DNA of 64,000 bases from Streptomyces sp. IMTB 2501 (GCF_001953885.1 NZ_MQUS01000006.1:248001-312000); one strand, 5' to 3'. Shown: positions 36,093 through 45,362, counted from the first letter of the stretch. The notes: generated by a model not told the origin, from the letters alone. Made by a program: numbers and translations.

Positions 36093-36956
36093 CTAGCCGG
36101 GGAAGACGGGGATGTCCCGGTGCCGTTCCCGGGTGCGGGGCGCGTCGACGCACGCGGTGATGCCGGGCGTGAGCCGCAGGGGCGCCCGGTGGTCCAGGGC
36201 GACGGCGTACGCGTCGCCGTGACGGGACACATTGCCGTCGGCTGCCTGCTTGCCGAGCAGACCGTCCGGGTCCCCGGTGGGCGCGGGCCGGCCGGGGGCA
36301 CCCACGGCGGCGGTGCCGTGCCGGGCCAGGGTGTGCGTCACGGGCTGCGGCACGGAGATGGCCCCCGGGCCGTACCAGGCGACCGGCGCCGGTGCGCCGA
36401 CGGCGGAACGGTCCGCGTGAGCGTGGGCCCGGGCGCCGGCGTGCCGCTGCTTCTGCCCCACCGGGGCGAACACCGTCGCGTCACCGTGCCCCTGCGGGCG
36501 AGGCGCCGCCGACTGCGGCTCCGACGCCAGCTGGACGGGCGCGTCCGGGACTTGGGTCAGGTCGGGCAACGGCAGGGTGGGCTCGGATGTCCGTGGCTTC
36601 TCGACGGCTCGGGCGGCCGCGGCCTCAAGGGACCGGGACACCGTGGTCACCACGTCGCGCACGGGCGTGACGGACTGTTCACCGACCTTGCGCACGGGGG
36701 CGGCCACGCGCTCGGTGACCGTGCGGACCACCCGTACCGGGTTCTCATGGCCGGTCTCTCCGGGCCGCGCCGAAGTCACCTTCGCCGGCAGCGGGGTTCC
36801 GTCGGCCGCGTGCGCCTGTTCACCGCAGAGGAATCCCAGCGCGAACAGTCCGCCCACCAGCAGCGCCAGTTGGAGCGCACGCCGTCCCGCCGCCGTACGC
36901 AGCATGCGCACGGCGATACCAAGGAAGGCTGCTGGGAAGGTCAAGGAGACGGACAT
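36093..36956 (-). CDS. Secreted or membrane-anchored low-complexity protein
   Basis: 287 residues. A hydrophobic segment near residue 30 (ALQLALLVGGLFALGFLCG) ends in QAHAAD, a likely signal-peptidase site. The rest is rich in Ala, Pro, Val, Arg and His (RHAGARAHAHADRS) with PVRVVRTVTERVAAPVRKVG, reminiscent of the neighbouring repetitive protein's Val/Thr pattern. The C terminus ends HRDIPVFPG. I do not recognise a family. The start is uncertain: ATG at 36956 (MSVSLTFPAAFLG) is chosen; further upstream codons exist. It may be co-transcribed with the 34002-35897 gene, 195 bp downstream. Confidence 0.6.
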   Translation of the reverse strand: MSVSLTFPAAFLGIAVRMLRTAAGRRALQLALLVGGLFALGFLCGEQAHAADGTPLPAKVTSARPGETGHENPVRVVRTVTERVAAPVRKVGEQSVTPVRDVVTTVSRSLEAAAARAVEKPRTSEPTLPLPDLTQVPDAPVQLASEPQSAAPRPQGHGDATVFAPVGQKQRHAGARAHAHADRSAVGAPAPVAWYGPGAISVPQPVTHTLARHGTAAVGAPGRPAPTGDPDGLLGKQAADGNVSRHGDAYAVALDHRAPLRLTPGITACVDAPRTRERHRDIPVFPG

Positions 36957-37039
36957 CCTCGGATCGGCACGGCACGGGCTCCACCGATCCTTGCACGGCA
37001 CGCCCGAGGCGGCGCAACCCCCCCTTCCCCATGGGTACT

Positions 37040-37108
37040 CATGTCCGTTTTCCCCTCTTCTGCATCGCTACTTCTGCATCCCTCTTTTCCCGTTCCCCTC
37101 CTCTTTCG
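37040..37108. other. Pyrimidine-rich tract with a duplicated CTTCTGCAT
   Basis: About 70 bases of nearly pure pyrimidine on the plus strand in a G-rich genome, between the VWA gene and the next minus-strand gene. CTTCTGCATCG and CTTCTGCATCC repeat 16 bases apart. On the minus strand the two GATGCAGAAG copies begin tiny frames of 3 and 8 codons. It is possibly the 3' end of the VWA operon transcript or a leader. Confidence 0.4.
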
Positions 37109-37117
37109 TGCCCGGCG

Positions 37118-38296
37118 TCACACGGTGTCCGGTATCGGCAGCGGCCGCTTCTCGAGTGCCGCGGCCATGACCTCGGGGAACAGACCGGGCGTACAGGCGA
37201 AGGCCGGTGCACCGAGCGCGGCGAGCGCCGCCGCGTGCTCCCGGTCGTATGCGGGCGCGCCCTCGTCCGACAGCGCGAGCAGCGCCACGAACTGCACCCC
37301 GGACGCCTTCATCGCCGCCACCCGCTTGAGCATCTCGTCGCGGATGCCGCCCTCGTAGAGGTCGCTGATCAGCACGACCACGGTCTCGGCGGGCCGGGTG
37401 ATCTGGGACTGGCAGTAGGCGAGCGCCCGGTTGATGTCCGTACCGCCACCAAGCTGGGTGCCGAAGAGGACGTCGACCGGGTCGTCCAGCTGGTCGGTGA
37501 GGTCGACCACCGCCGTGTCGAAGACGACCAGCCGGGTGCTGATCGACCGCATGGAGGCGAGGACCGCGCCGAACACGGACGCGTAGACCACCGACGCGGC
37601 CATCGACCCGGACTGGTCGATGCAGAGCACGACCTCCTTCTTCACCGACCGCGCGGCGCGCCCGTATCCGACGAGCCGTTCCGGCACCACCGTGCGGTAC
37701 TCGGGCAGGTAGTGCTTGAGGTTGGCCGCGATGGTGCGGTTCCAGTCGATGTCGTGGTGGCGCGGCCGGCTGATGCGCGCGCTGCGGTCGAGGGCGCCGG
37801 TGAGGGTGGCCCGGGTACGGGTCGCGAGCCGCTTCTCCAGGTCCTCGACGACCTTGCGCACGACCGCGCGAGCCGTCTCCTTCGTCGTCTCCGGCATCGC
37901 CTTGTTCAGCGAGAGCAGCGTGCCGACCAGGTGCACGTCCGCCTCCACCGCCTCCAGCATCTCCGGCTCCAGCAGGAGTGAGGCGAGGCCGAGCCGGTCG
38001 ATGGCGTCGCGCTGCATGACCTGGACGACGGAGGCCGGGAAGTACGTGCGGATGTCCCCGAGCCAGCGGGCCACGGACGGTGCCGAGGCTCCGAGTCCCG
38101 CTGAACGGTCCCGGCCCGCCTGCGGTTTGTCCTCCTTGCCGTAGAGCGCGGCGAGGGTGCCGTCCATCGCCGCGTCCCGGCCGGACAGCGCGCATCCGGT
38201 GCCGTCGGCCTGGTCGCCGCCGAGCACCAGCCGCCAGCGCCGCAGCCGCTCCCGCACCGGATCGTCCGTGTCCGGCGGCATCGACTCGCTCCTCAT
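37118..38296 (-). CDS. VWA-domain protein of the MoxR/DUF5682 cluster (YehP-like)
   Basis: 392 residues. An N-terminal helical region (about 1-210) precedes a von Willebrand A domain with a complete MIDAS: DQSGSM near residue 225, the Thr in TQLGGGTDINRAL and Asp in LISDLYEGG. CoxE/YehP-type VWA proteins work with MoxR AAA+ ATPases to remodel or load metal into target proteins. The start overlaps the DUF5682 stop (ATGA), so the three genes are coupled. From memory, E. coli yehP, in a cluster with yehL, yehM and yehQ, is similar in size and context. The target is unknown. Confidence 0.88.
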   Translation of the reverse strand: MRSESMPPDTDDPVRERLRRWRLVLGGDQADGTGCALSGRDAAMDGTLAALYGKEDKPQAGRDRSAGLGASAPSVARWLGDIRTYFPASVVQVMQRDAIDRLGLASLLLEPEMLEAVEADVHLVGTLLSLNKAMPETTKETARAVVRKVVEDLEKRLATRTRATLTGALDRSARISRPRHHDIDWNRTIAANLKHYLPEYRTVVPERLVGYGRAARSVKKEVVLCIDQSGSMAASVVYASVFGAVLASMRSISTRLVVFDTAVVDLTDQLDDPVDVLFGTQLGGGTDINRALAYCQSQITRPAETVVVLISDLYEGGIRDEMLKRVAAMKASGVQFVALLALSDEGAPAYDREHAAALAALGAPAFACTPGLFPEVMAAALEKRPLPIPDTV

Positions 38297-40992
38297 GCGC
38301 CCACCTCCGCAAGGCTGTTGTCGTCCGTCGTCTCGAACAGGTCGTCCAGTCCGAGCAGCAGTCGCAGCACCGGCAGTACGGCGTCGGCGCGCTCGGTGTC
38401 CGGCTCGGCGGCGAAGCCGGGTGGCACGGCGCCGTGGGCGGCCCGCCCGGCCGCCCCATCTCCCGGTCCGCGCCGGACCAGTTCACCGAGCGTTCTGCGC
38501 ACCCCCGGCTCATACGCCGCGAACGTGCGCCGCAGCAGCGGCAGTACGTCCGTGAACGCCGCCGCCGGCACCCCGGTCAGCCAGCTGTCCACCAGGCCGA
38601 GCAGCCGCTCGTCGTGCACCAGCAGCAGCCCTCCCCCGCCGCCGACGAAGCCCTCGATCCAGGCGGCCGCGTCGGCGGGCGGCGTCCCCGGCGACAGCGC
38701 GAGCCCCATCAACCGCGCGGCCTCCTCGGACCGCAACGCGCCGTCGTCCAGCAACAGCCGCACCGCCCGCCCCCGAAGCACACCGGGCACGCTGTCCCGC
38801 AACGACAAGGTCCGCAGGACGGCCCGCCAACGGTCCCGCAGATCACCTTGCCCGGCACCGGTGCCGTCGTGCGTGGCTGCGGGCAGCCGTGCGGCTGGGA
38901 CGGCACGGGTGGGCGCAGCGACACCGGCACCCGCACCGGCGTCGGCGGGCTCCTGCCCACCGGCACCCACGCCCGGGCCGCCCCGACCCCCGGCACCGAC
39001 GCGCTCCACCGCACCCGCGCCGCCGCCACCGACAGCGCCACCGGCACCGGCACCGGCACCGGCACCGGCACCGGCACCGGCACCGGACAGCGTCTCCGTC
39101 AGGAGCCCCACTGCCGTGTGCACGGCGTCCACGTGGCCGCGCATCTCGTCCGCCGCGTCCCTGTCGAGCGCGGCGCACGCCGGGGGCAGGCCGACGAAGA
39201 TGCGCTCGGCGAGACCCGCGGCGACACCCGCCAGTGCACGGGTGTCCGTGCCGCGTACGTCGCCGTAGCGCAGGGAACGGACCAGGGCGGGCAGGGCCTG
39301 GGCGAGATGGCCGACGTCCGCGTCGAGCGCCGCGCGGTCGGCAAGTACCCGCATGACGACCGGCAGGGCGTCCGGCAGACCGGCGAGCAGGCACTGCTCG
39401 GCTAGCGCGGTGACGTCGGCGAGGGCGCCCGCGCCGGTCGCGTCGGCCTCGGCCTTGGCCTGCGCAGCGGCCAGTACGGTCGTCCCCCACACGCCCGCCT
39501 CGGCGACCCGCACCGACAGCTCCGGCTCCCAGCGCAGCCGCCAGGTCTCCCGGAACGTGCCCGTGTTCCCCCGGGACCGCGCGGGCTCGCCCCAGCCGAT
39601 GCCGAGCAGCCGCAGCCGGTGCAGCAGCCTGCTGCGGCCGGCGTCGGTGTCGCCCCGCAGGTCCAGCTCCAGTTCGCGCTCCAGTGCCTCCGGTTTGAGT
39701 CGCAGCGCACGCTGTTGCCGGGCCAGATCGCGCTGCAGCGGTACCGCCGGCGCCGACTCCGGGACCTCGCCGAGGACATCGCCGACCACCAGCCGGTCGT
39801 GCACCAGCGCCAGCGGCACGTCCGAGCCCTCGCCCATCACCGCGCGCACCGCGTCGGTGGTCTCGCCCAGCCCGGGCAGCGGGCGGCCGCGCAGCGCCGC
39901 CAGGGTCTCGGCGAGCCGGACGGCCTCGATGACATGGGCGGAGGAGACGACCCGGTCCTCCTCGCGCAGCAGCCGGGCCACCTTGGTCAACCACCGCTCG
40001 ACCGGCCGGTCCGGGGCGTGGAACAGATGGCCGTACCAGCCCGGCGAGTCGATGCCCGCGCCGTATCCGCTGGACCGGGCGAGCCGGCGGTGGGTCCAGG
40101 GCACCCAGGTCAGGTCGGTCTTGACCTTGGGCAGCCCCTTCAGCAGAGCCCGGTCGGCGGCGACGGTGGTCTTCTCGCGCAGCGCGGGCACATGCCAGGC
40201 GCCACAGACCACGGCCACCTCGTCCGCGAACTCCTTGCGTGCCGCGCGCAGTCGGAGCCGCATGTGCGCCTCGCGGACGAGGTCCCGGGCGTGCCCGCCC
40301 GCTCCGTACCGCTCGCGGAGCGCGCCCATGGCATCGGCCAGCGCGGCGAACGCGGCGTAAGGGTCCCGCTCGCCCGGGCCCCGGTGCTCGACGACGTCCT
40401 CCCACCAGCGTTCGGGATCGTCGTATCCGGCGGCCTCGGCGAGAACGGCGAGCGGGTCGACCCGGACCTGCTCCTCGGTGTCCCGACTCTGGTCGGTGTC
40501 CCGACTCTGGTCGGTGTCCCGGTTCTTGTCGGCGTCCCGGCTGTCGTCGTCTTTCTGCGGATCCGCGGCGGTCTCCTCGGCACCGGGTCCGGCCGGCGGT
40601 CCGCACCCGGCGGGAGCCTCCTTCTCCTTCTCGCTCTCCTCCCACGCGAGCGTGTGCGCGGCCGGCAGGTCGATGAAGTGGGCCGGGACGCCATGCTCCA
40701 GGGCCCAGCGGATCGCCACCCATTCGGGGCTGAACTCGGCGAAGGGCCAGAAGGCCGAGCGTCCTGGCTCGTCCACGGCATGGGCGAGCAGGGCGACCGG
40801 AGGTCGCAGGTCCGGGTCGGCGGCCAGCGGGATCAGTGCATCGGCCTCGGGCGGGCCCTCGATCAGGACGACGGCCGGCCGGGCGGCGTCGAGCGCGGTG
40901 CGCACCGCGCGGGCGGAACCGGGACCGTGGTGCCGCACCCCCAGGAGGAGCGGCCCGGAGTCATGGGCCTTGGGCCAGCGCGTGTCGTTCAT
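38293..40992 (-). CDS. DUF5682 protein with two GxxH motifs (possible TraB/ChaN-like hydrolase)
   Basis: 899 residues. The N-terminal part has LLLGVRHHGPGSARAVRTAL (GxxH at 18-21), VVLIEGP with Glu45, and, about 220 residues later, VVCGAWHVPALRE (GxxH at 264-267). Two GxxH motifs plus a Glu is the mark of the TraB/ChaN/Tiki-type clan, some of which are metal-dependent hydrolases; this link is my inference. The large C-terminal half is helical with two low-complexity inserts, an Asp/Arg/Ser/Thr hexapeptide repeat and a Gly-Ala run. It starts at ATG 40992, overlapping the MoxR stop (ATGA). It is probably the client or effector of the MoxR-VWA pair. Confidence 0.83.
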   Translation of the reverse strand: MNDTRWPKAHDSGPLLLGVRHHGPGSARAVRTALDAARPAVVLIEGPPEADALIPLAADPDLRPPVALLAHAVDEPGRSAFWPFAEFSPEWVAIRWALEHGVPAHFIDLPAAHTLAWEESEKEKEAPAGCGPPAGPGAEETAADPQKDDDSRDADKNRDTDQSRDTDQSRDTEEQVRVDPLAVLAEAAGYDDPERWWEDVVEHRGPGERDPYAAFAALADAMGALRERYGAGGHARDLVREAHMRLRLRAARKEFADEVAVVCGAWHVPALREKTTVAADRALLKGLPKVKTDLTWVPWTHRRLARSSGYGAGIDSPGWYGHLFHAPDRPVERWLTKVARLLREEDRVVSSAHVIEAVRLAETLAALRGRPLPGLGETTDAVRAVMGEGSDVPLALVHDRLVVGDVLGEVPESAPAVPLQRDLARQQRALRLKPEALERELELDLRGDTDAGRSRLLHRLRLLGIGWGEPARSRGNTGTFRETWRLRWEPELSVRVAEAGVWGTTVLAAAQAKAEADATGAGALADVTALAEQCLLAGLPDALPVVMRVLADRAALDADVGHLAQALPALVRSLRYGDVRGTDTRALAGVAAGLAERIFVGLPPACAALDRDAADEMRGHVDAVHTAVGLLTETLSGAGAGAGAGAGAGAGGAVGGGGAGAVERVGAGGRGGPGVGAGGQEPADAGAGAGVAAPTRAVPAARLPAATHDGTGAGQGDLRDRWRAVLRTLSLRDSVPGVLRGRAVRLLLDDGALRSEEAARLMGLALSPGTPPADAAAWIEGFVGGGGGLLLVHDERLLGLVDSWLTGVPAAAFTDVLPLLRRTFAAYEPGVRRTLGELVRRGPGDGAAGRAAHGAVPPGFAAEPDTERADAVLPVLRLLLGLDDLFETTDDNSLAEVGA
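39041..39086. repeat. Hexanucleotide microsatellite (GGCACC)n in the DUF5682 gene
   Basis: About seven and a half perfect tandem copies of GGCACC encode the alternating Gly-Ala run of the DUF5682 protein. As a six-base unit it can change copy number without a frameshift, giving linker-length variation. Confidence 0.9.
40476..40540. repeat. 18-bp tandem repeat in the DUF5682 gene
   Basis: CGGTGTCCCGACTCTGGT occurs twice perfectly (40476-40493 and 40494-40511), once as a diverged copy (40512-40529) and once partially. It encodes DTDQSR-type hexapeptides in a charged linker. Confidence 0.9.
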
Positions 40993-42152
40993 GCGCTCAC
41001 CTCCCGGCACGCGCGGTAGAAGTCCGTCCAGCCCTCGCGCTCGCGGACGACGGTCTCCAGGTACTCCTGCCAGACGACCCGGTCGGCCGCCGGGTCGCGC
41101 ACGACGGCGCCGAGGATGCCGGCGGCGACATCGCCCGGGCGCAGGACGCCGTCACCGAAGTGCGCGGACAGGGCGAGGCCGTTGGTGACGACGGAGATCG
41201 CCTCGGCCGTGGAGAGTGTGCCGCTGGGCGACTTCAGTTTGGTGCGGCCGTCGGCGGTGATGCCGTCGCGCAGCTCGCGGAAGACGGTCACGACTCGCCG
41301 GATCTCCTCGATGCCGTCGGGCGCGGCCGGCAGGTCGAGGGAGCGGCCGATCTGGTCGACGCGGCGGGTGACGATGCCGACCTCTGCGTCGGCGCTCTCC
41401 GGCAGCGGCAGCACCACGGTGTTGAAGCGGCGGCGCAGCGCGCTGGACAGGTCGTTGACGCCTCTGTCCCGGTCGTTGGCGGTGGCGATGAGGTTGAACC
41501 CGCGGACCGCCTGGACCTCCTGGCCCAGCTCCGGAATGGGCAGGGTCTTCTCGGAAAGGATCGTGATCAGCGTGTCCTGTACATCGGCCGGGATACGCGT
41601 CAGCTCCTCCACGCGGGCCGTCATACCCTCGGCCATGGCGCGCATGACGGGGCTCGGCACGAGGGCGTCGCGGCTCGGTCCGTGCGCGAGCAGCTGCGCG
41701 TAGTTCCAGCCGTAGCGGATCGCCTCCTCCGGGGTGCCGGCCGTGCCCTGCACCAGCAGGGTCGAGTCGCCGCTGACGGCGGCTGCCAGGTGCTCCGACA
41801 CCCAGGTCTTGGCGGTGCCGGGTACGCCGAGCAGCAGGAGGGCGCGGTCGGTGGCGAGCGTGGTGACCGCGACCTCGACGATCCGGCGCGGGCCCACGTA
41901 CTTGGGTGTGATCACCGTGCCGTCCGGCAGGGTGCCGCCGAGCAGATACGTCGCCACCGCCCACGGCGACAGTTTCCAGCGGGCCGGGCGCGGGCGGTCG
42001 TCCTGCGCGGCGAGCGCGGTCAGTTCGGCGGCGAAGGCGTGCTCGGCGTGCGGGCGCAGCGCCTGTGCGCTTTCGCCGTCGCTCGGTTCGGCGGTGGTCG
42101 GTCGCACGGACGTGGATGTGGCAGACGCAGACGTGGCAGACATGGCAGACAT
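40989..42152 (-). CDS. MoxR-family AAA+ ATPase (YehL-like)
   Basis: 387 residues. It has Walker A GVPGTAKTW near residue 107, VQGTAGTPEEAIRYGWNYAQ, a Walker B/insert region around VEELTRIPADVQDTLI, and sensor motifs FNLIATANDRDRGVND followed by SSALRRRFN. MoxR ATPases act as chaperones with a VWA partner. The ATG at 42152 follows GGAGGGGG and begins MSAMSATSAS. The upstream TTG at 42218 is part of the promoter motif and is not the likely start. It is the first gene of the MoxR-DUF5682-VWA operon, driven by a RecA-NDp-like promoter. From memory, E. coli YehL is similar. Confidence 0.9.
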   Translation of the reverse strand: MSAMSATSASATSTSVRPTTAEPSDGESAQALRPHAEHAFAAELTALAAQDDRPRPARWKLSPWAVATYLLGGTLPDGTVITPKYVGPRRIVEVAVTTLATDRALLLLGVPGTAKTWVSEHLAAAVSGDSTLLVQGTAGTPEEAIRYGWNYAQLLAHGPSRDALVPSPVMRAMAEGMTARVEELTRIPADVQDTLITILSEKTLPIPELGQEVQAVRGFNLIATANDRDRGVNDLSSALRRRFNTVVLPLPESADAEVGIVTRRVDQIGRSLDLPAAPDGIEEIRRVVTVFRELRDGITADGRTKLKSPSGTLSTAEAISVVTNGLALSAHFGDGVLRPGDVAAGILGAVVRDPAADRVVWQEYLETVVREREGWTDFYRACREVSA

Positions 42153-42195
42153 GGCTGAGGCCCCCTCCAGCTCGGCCGGTTCGGATCTGGCATCC

Positions 42196-42218
42196 ACCGT
42201 GCACCACGCCACTGACAA
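42196..42218 (-). promoter_or_regulatory. RecA-NDp/PafBC-like promoter of the MoxR operon
   Basis: On the minus strand TTGTCAGTGG (42218-42209) is followed by seven bases and CACGGT (42201-42196), a weaker match to the TAnnnT -10. The first element is the exact consensus of the LexA-independent DNA-damage promoter of mycobacteria (TTGTCRGTGG). The arm is part of a perfect 14-bp inverted repeat (GCCACTGACAATCG at 42208-42221 with CGATTGTCAGTGGC at 42252-42265). Confidence 0.65.
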
Positions 42219-42254
42219 TCGCTCTGACCTGCATAAATGCCCGCTCCCGGCCGA

Positions 42255-42277
42255 TTGTCAGTGGCGGGACCTACCGT
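42255..42277 (+). promoter_or_regulatory. RecA-NDp/PafBC-like promoter of the SWIM-DUF5691 operon
   Basis: TTGTCAGTGG (42255-42264), seven bases, then TACCGT (42272-42277), which fits TAnnnT. The ATG follows seven bases later, so the transcript is probably leaderless. It mirrors the MoxR promoter across a 30-bp spacer. Confidence 0.75.
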
Positions 42278-42284
42278 CGGTGGC

Positions 42285-43640
42285 ATGACTGAGCAGGGGG
42301 TGCGCTGGAGCGCGGAACAGGTGCTGTCACTGGCGCCTGACGCCGCGTCACGCAAAGCGGGAGGCAAGCTCGGCACGGCCGGTCCGTGGTCCGAGGCGGG
42401 CAGCGGAGAGGGGACGGTGTGGGGGCTGTGCAAGGGCAGTGGCAGCAGGCCGTATCAGACGGTGGTCGATCTCGCGGACACAGCCGGGCCGGCGTACAAG
42501 TGCAGTTGCCCGAGCCGTAAGTTCCCGTGCAAGCACGCGCTCGGACTGCTCCTGCTGTGGGCGGCCGACGACGGCTCGGTGCCGGCGTCGGCCGAGCCGC
42601 CGGACTGGGCCGAACAGTGGCTCGCGAGCAGACGCGAGCGCACCGAGGGCAAACGGGCACGGGGCGAGGGCAGTTCGGGATCCGGGGCCGCCGATCCCGA
42701 GGCGGCGCGACGGCGGGCCGAACGCCGGGCCGAGCGGGTCACCGCGGGCGCGACGGAGCTGGAGCAGCGCCTCGCCGACCTGCTGCGCGGCGGCCTGGCC
42801 ACGGCCGAGCAGGCGGGGTACGGCCTGTGGGACGAGACGGCGGCCCGCATGGTCGACGCACAGGCACCGGGACTCGCCGCACGTATACGGGAGTTGGGGG
42901 CGATCCCGGCGTCCGGCGCGGGCTGGCCGGCCCGGCTGCTGGAGGAGTGCGCGCTGCTGCACCTGCTCGACCAGGGCTGGCTGCGCCGCGACCGGCTGCC
43001 GGACGCCCTCGCGGCCACGGTCCGCTCCCGGCTGGGCCTGCCCGCCACGGCGGACGGAGCGCCGGTCCGCGACCACTGGCTGGTCCTCGCCCAGTACGAC
43101 TCGGTGGACCCGAAACTGACGACGCGCCGGATATGGCTGCACGGCGCCGCGTCGGGCCGCACCCGGCTGCTGCTGTCCTACGGCGCGGCCGGCCGGGCTC
43201 CCGACCTGTCCCTGCCGGTGGGGCTGGCCCTGGACGCGGAGCTGTCCTCCTTTCCGGGTGCCGGTCAGTCCCGGTCCGCCCTGGGTGAGCGGTTCGCCCC
43301 GCCCGCACCGGCCGGGTTCCGCCCACCGGGCACGACCACGGCCGAGGCGGCCGCCCAGTACGGCAAGGCGCTGCGCGACGACCCCTGGCTGGAATCGGTC
43401 CCGGTGACGCTGGACCGGGTGGTACCGGTCCCGGACGGCGACCTGTGGCAGCTGGCCGACGCCGACACGGACCGCGCCCTGCCGCTGACCCGGGCCGCCC
43501 GCTCCCGCCCCGGCCTGTGGCGTCTGGTCGCGCTGTCCGGCGGCGCCCCGGTCACGGTCTTCGGCGAGTGCGGCCACCGCGGCTTCACCCCGCTCACGGC
43601 CTGGCCACGGAGCACGGGCGAGGCGGTACCGCTGTGCTGA
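42285..43640 (+). CDS. SWIM zinc-finger protein (YehQ-like)
   Basis: 451 residues. A SWIM zinc finger CSCPSRKFPCKH (CxCx6CxH: Cys73, Cys75, Cys82, His84) follows YQTVVDLADTAGPAYK. A basic, Arg/Glu-rich helical stretch (about 125-160) and a mixed alpha/beta region with LVLAQYDSVDPKLTTRRIWL come after it. SWIM fingers bind DNA or proteins. It is the first gene of the operon with DUF5691, divergent from the MoxR operon, and the mRNA is probably leaderless from a damage-type promoter. It may provide DNA or target recognition for the system. Confidence 0.88.
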   Translation: MTEQGVRWSAEQVLSLAPDAASRKAGGKLGTAGPWSEAGSGEGTVWGLCKGSGSRPYQTVVDLADTAGPAYKCSCPSRKFPCKHALGLLLLWAADDGSVPASAEPPDWAEQWLASRRERTEGKRARGEGSSGSGAADPEAARRRAERRAERVTAGATELEQRLADLLRGGLATAEQAGYGLWDETAARMVDAQAPGLAARIRELGAIPASGAGWPARLLEECALLHLLDQGWLRRDRLPDALAATVRSRLGLPATADGAPVRDHWLVLAQYDSVDPKLTTRRIWLHGAASGRTRLLLSYGAAGRAPDLSLPVGLALDAELSSFPGAGQSRSALGERFAPPAPAGFRPPGTTTAEAAAQYGKALRDDPWLESVPVTLDRVVPVPDGDLWQLADADTDRALPLTRAARSRPGLWRLVALSGGAPVTVFGECGHRGFTPLTAWPRSTGEAVPLC

Positions 43641-43710
43641 CGGCTCCTCCAGGAAGACGACGCCGACAAGGCGACACCGGCAACCGGACCGACGCAGGGA
43701 AGGGAACGCG

Positions 43711-45362
43711 ATGAACGGGACATCCTCCACCGACGCGGCCACCGCTGCTGCCCTCAGCTCCTGGGAAGACCTGGTCACCACCGCTCTCCTCGGCACCGAC
43801 CGACGCCCCGCCGCCTACGGCGGATCCGGCCGGGAGGCCCCCCTGGCGCTGCTCGACGAGGCCGCCATGGCGACCGTACGGCGGCGGGCCGGGCTACGAC
43901 CCGCACACGCGGCCCGGCGGCCGGAACCGGCGCCCGGGGATCCGCGCCCGGCCCTGCCCGCCGCCGCGGCCCGCAGGCTTGCCACGCTGCTGGCCGACCG
44001 CTCCGGCGGCGGGACCGGTGGCCGCCGGGGCAGCTCACCGGACCTCATGGAGCTGCTCCCGCAGTGGCTCGCGACGGCCAACGCGCACGGGTACGCGGCA
44101 CCCCCGCAGACACTGCCCGCCCTGCTGGACGCGGCCCGGGATCGTACGGACCTGCGCCCTGCCGCGCTGTCGTTCGCGGGCCCGCGCGCGCTGTGGCTGG
44201 CCCGGCTGAACGCGGACTGGCGGTTCGCCCTGCGCGCGGCCCCCGGCGGCGGCGCCGCACTTCCCGACCCCGAGGACGCCGAGGCGGTGCGCCGGCTGTG
44301 GCAGGAGGGACTGTTCGCCGAGCGGGCGGCCCTGCTGGGCGCGCTGCGCACCGGCACGCCCGCACGCGCGCGTGAACTGCTGGCGTCGACCTGGCCCACG
44401 GAACGGGCGGAGGACCGGCTGATGTTCCTCGACTCGCTGCGTACGGGCCTGTCCGCCGCCGACGAGCCATTCCTGGAACAGGCGTTGGGCGACCGCAGCC
44501 GCAATGTGCGGGCCACGGCGGCGGAACTGCTGTCGGCGCTGCCCGCTTCGGCGCTCGCCGCGCGCATGGCCGTACGGGCCGCGGCGTGCGTGGCCCTCGA
44601 CCGTACGGAGGACGCGCCGGCGATCGTGGTGGAACCACCGCTCGAGTGCGACTCCGGTATGGAACGCGACGGTGTGGTGGGCCCGCCCCCTGCGGGCAGA
44701 GGGGAACGGTCATGGTGGCTGGGGCAGTTGGTGGAGTCCGCCCCGCTCGGCACCTGGCCGGGACGGCTCGGTGGCCGGACGGCGCGCGAGATCGTGGCGC
44801 TGCCGGTGACGGACGGCTGGCGGGACGAGCTGCACGCGGCCTGGTGCCGGGCCGCGGTACGGCAGCGGGACGCCGAGTGGTCGAGGGCGCTGCTCGGTTC
44901 GCCGTCGGCGCCGGAGGCCGGCGGGCCGGGCGCGGTGTCGCTGGCCGAGCGGGCGAAGTTGCTGGCCGCCCTGGAACCTGTGGAACGGGCGGACTGGGTA
45001 GCAGGGTTCATCGCGACACACGGTCTGTCGGAAGCGTTCCAACTGCTCGGGGTGTGCGCGGTGCCCTGGGCCGTGCCGCTGGGCCGTGCTGTCGTCGACG
45101 CGCTCAACATCGCGCGCGACGCGGGCAGTTACCCGTGGAGCTTCAGCGGCGTGATGGGGCTGGCCGAGCGCTGCCTGGATCCCGCGCAGGCCGTCCGGCT
45201 GGAGGGGCTGCTGGCGATACCCGACGAACGGGAGGACGCCGCGCCGGGGGCCGGCGGGTACTGGGCGGAGGCGTTCCAGCGGCTGGTCACCACCTTGCGG
45301 TTGCGGGCGGACATGGCCCGCGAGTTGGCGCCGGACCAGCCCCCGCTCACCCAACCGTCGGT

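Noticed and set aside
37030..37080. Mini-ORFs of 3 and 8 codons on the minus strand in the pyrimidine tract
   Set aside because: Too short to assess; the duplicated GATGCAGAAG could be chance in a low-complexity tract.
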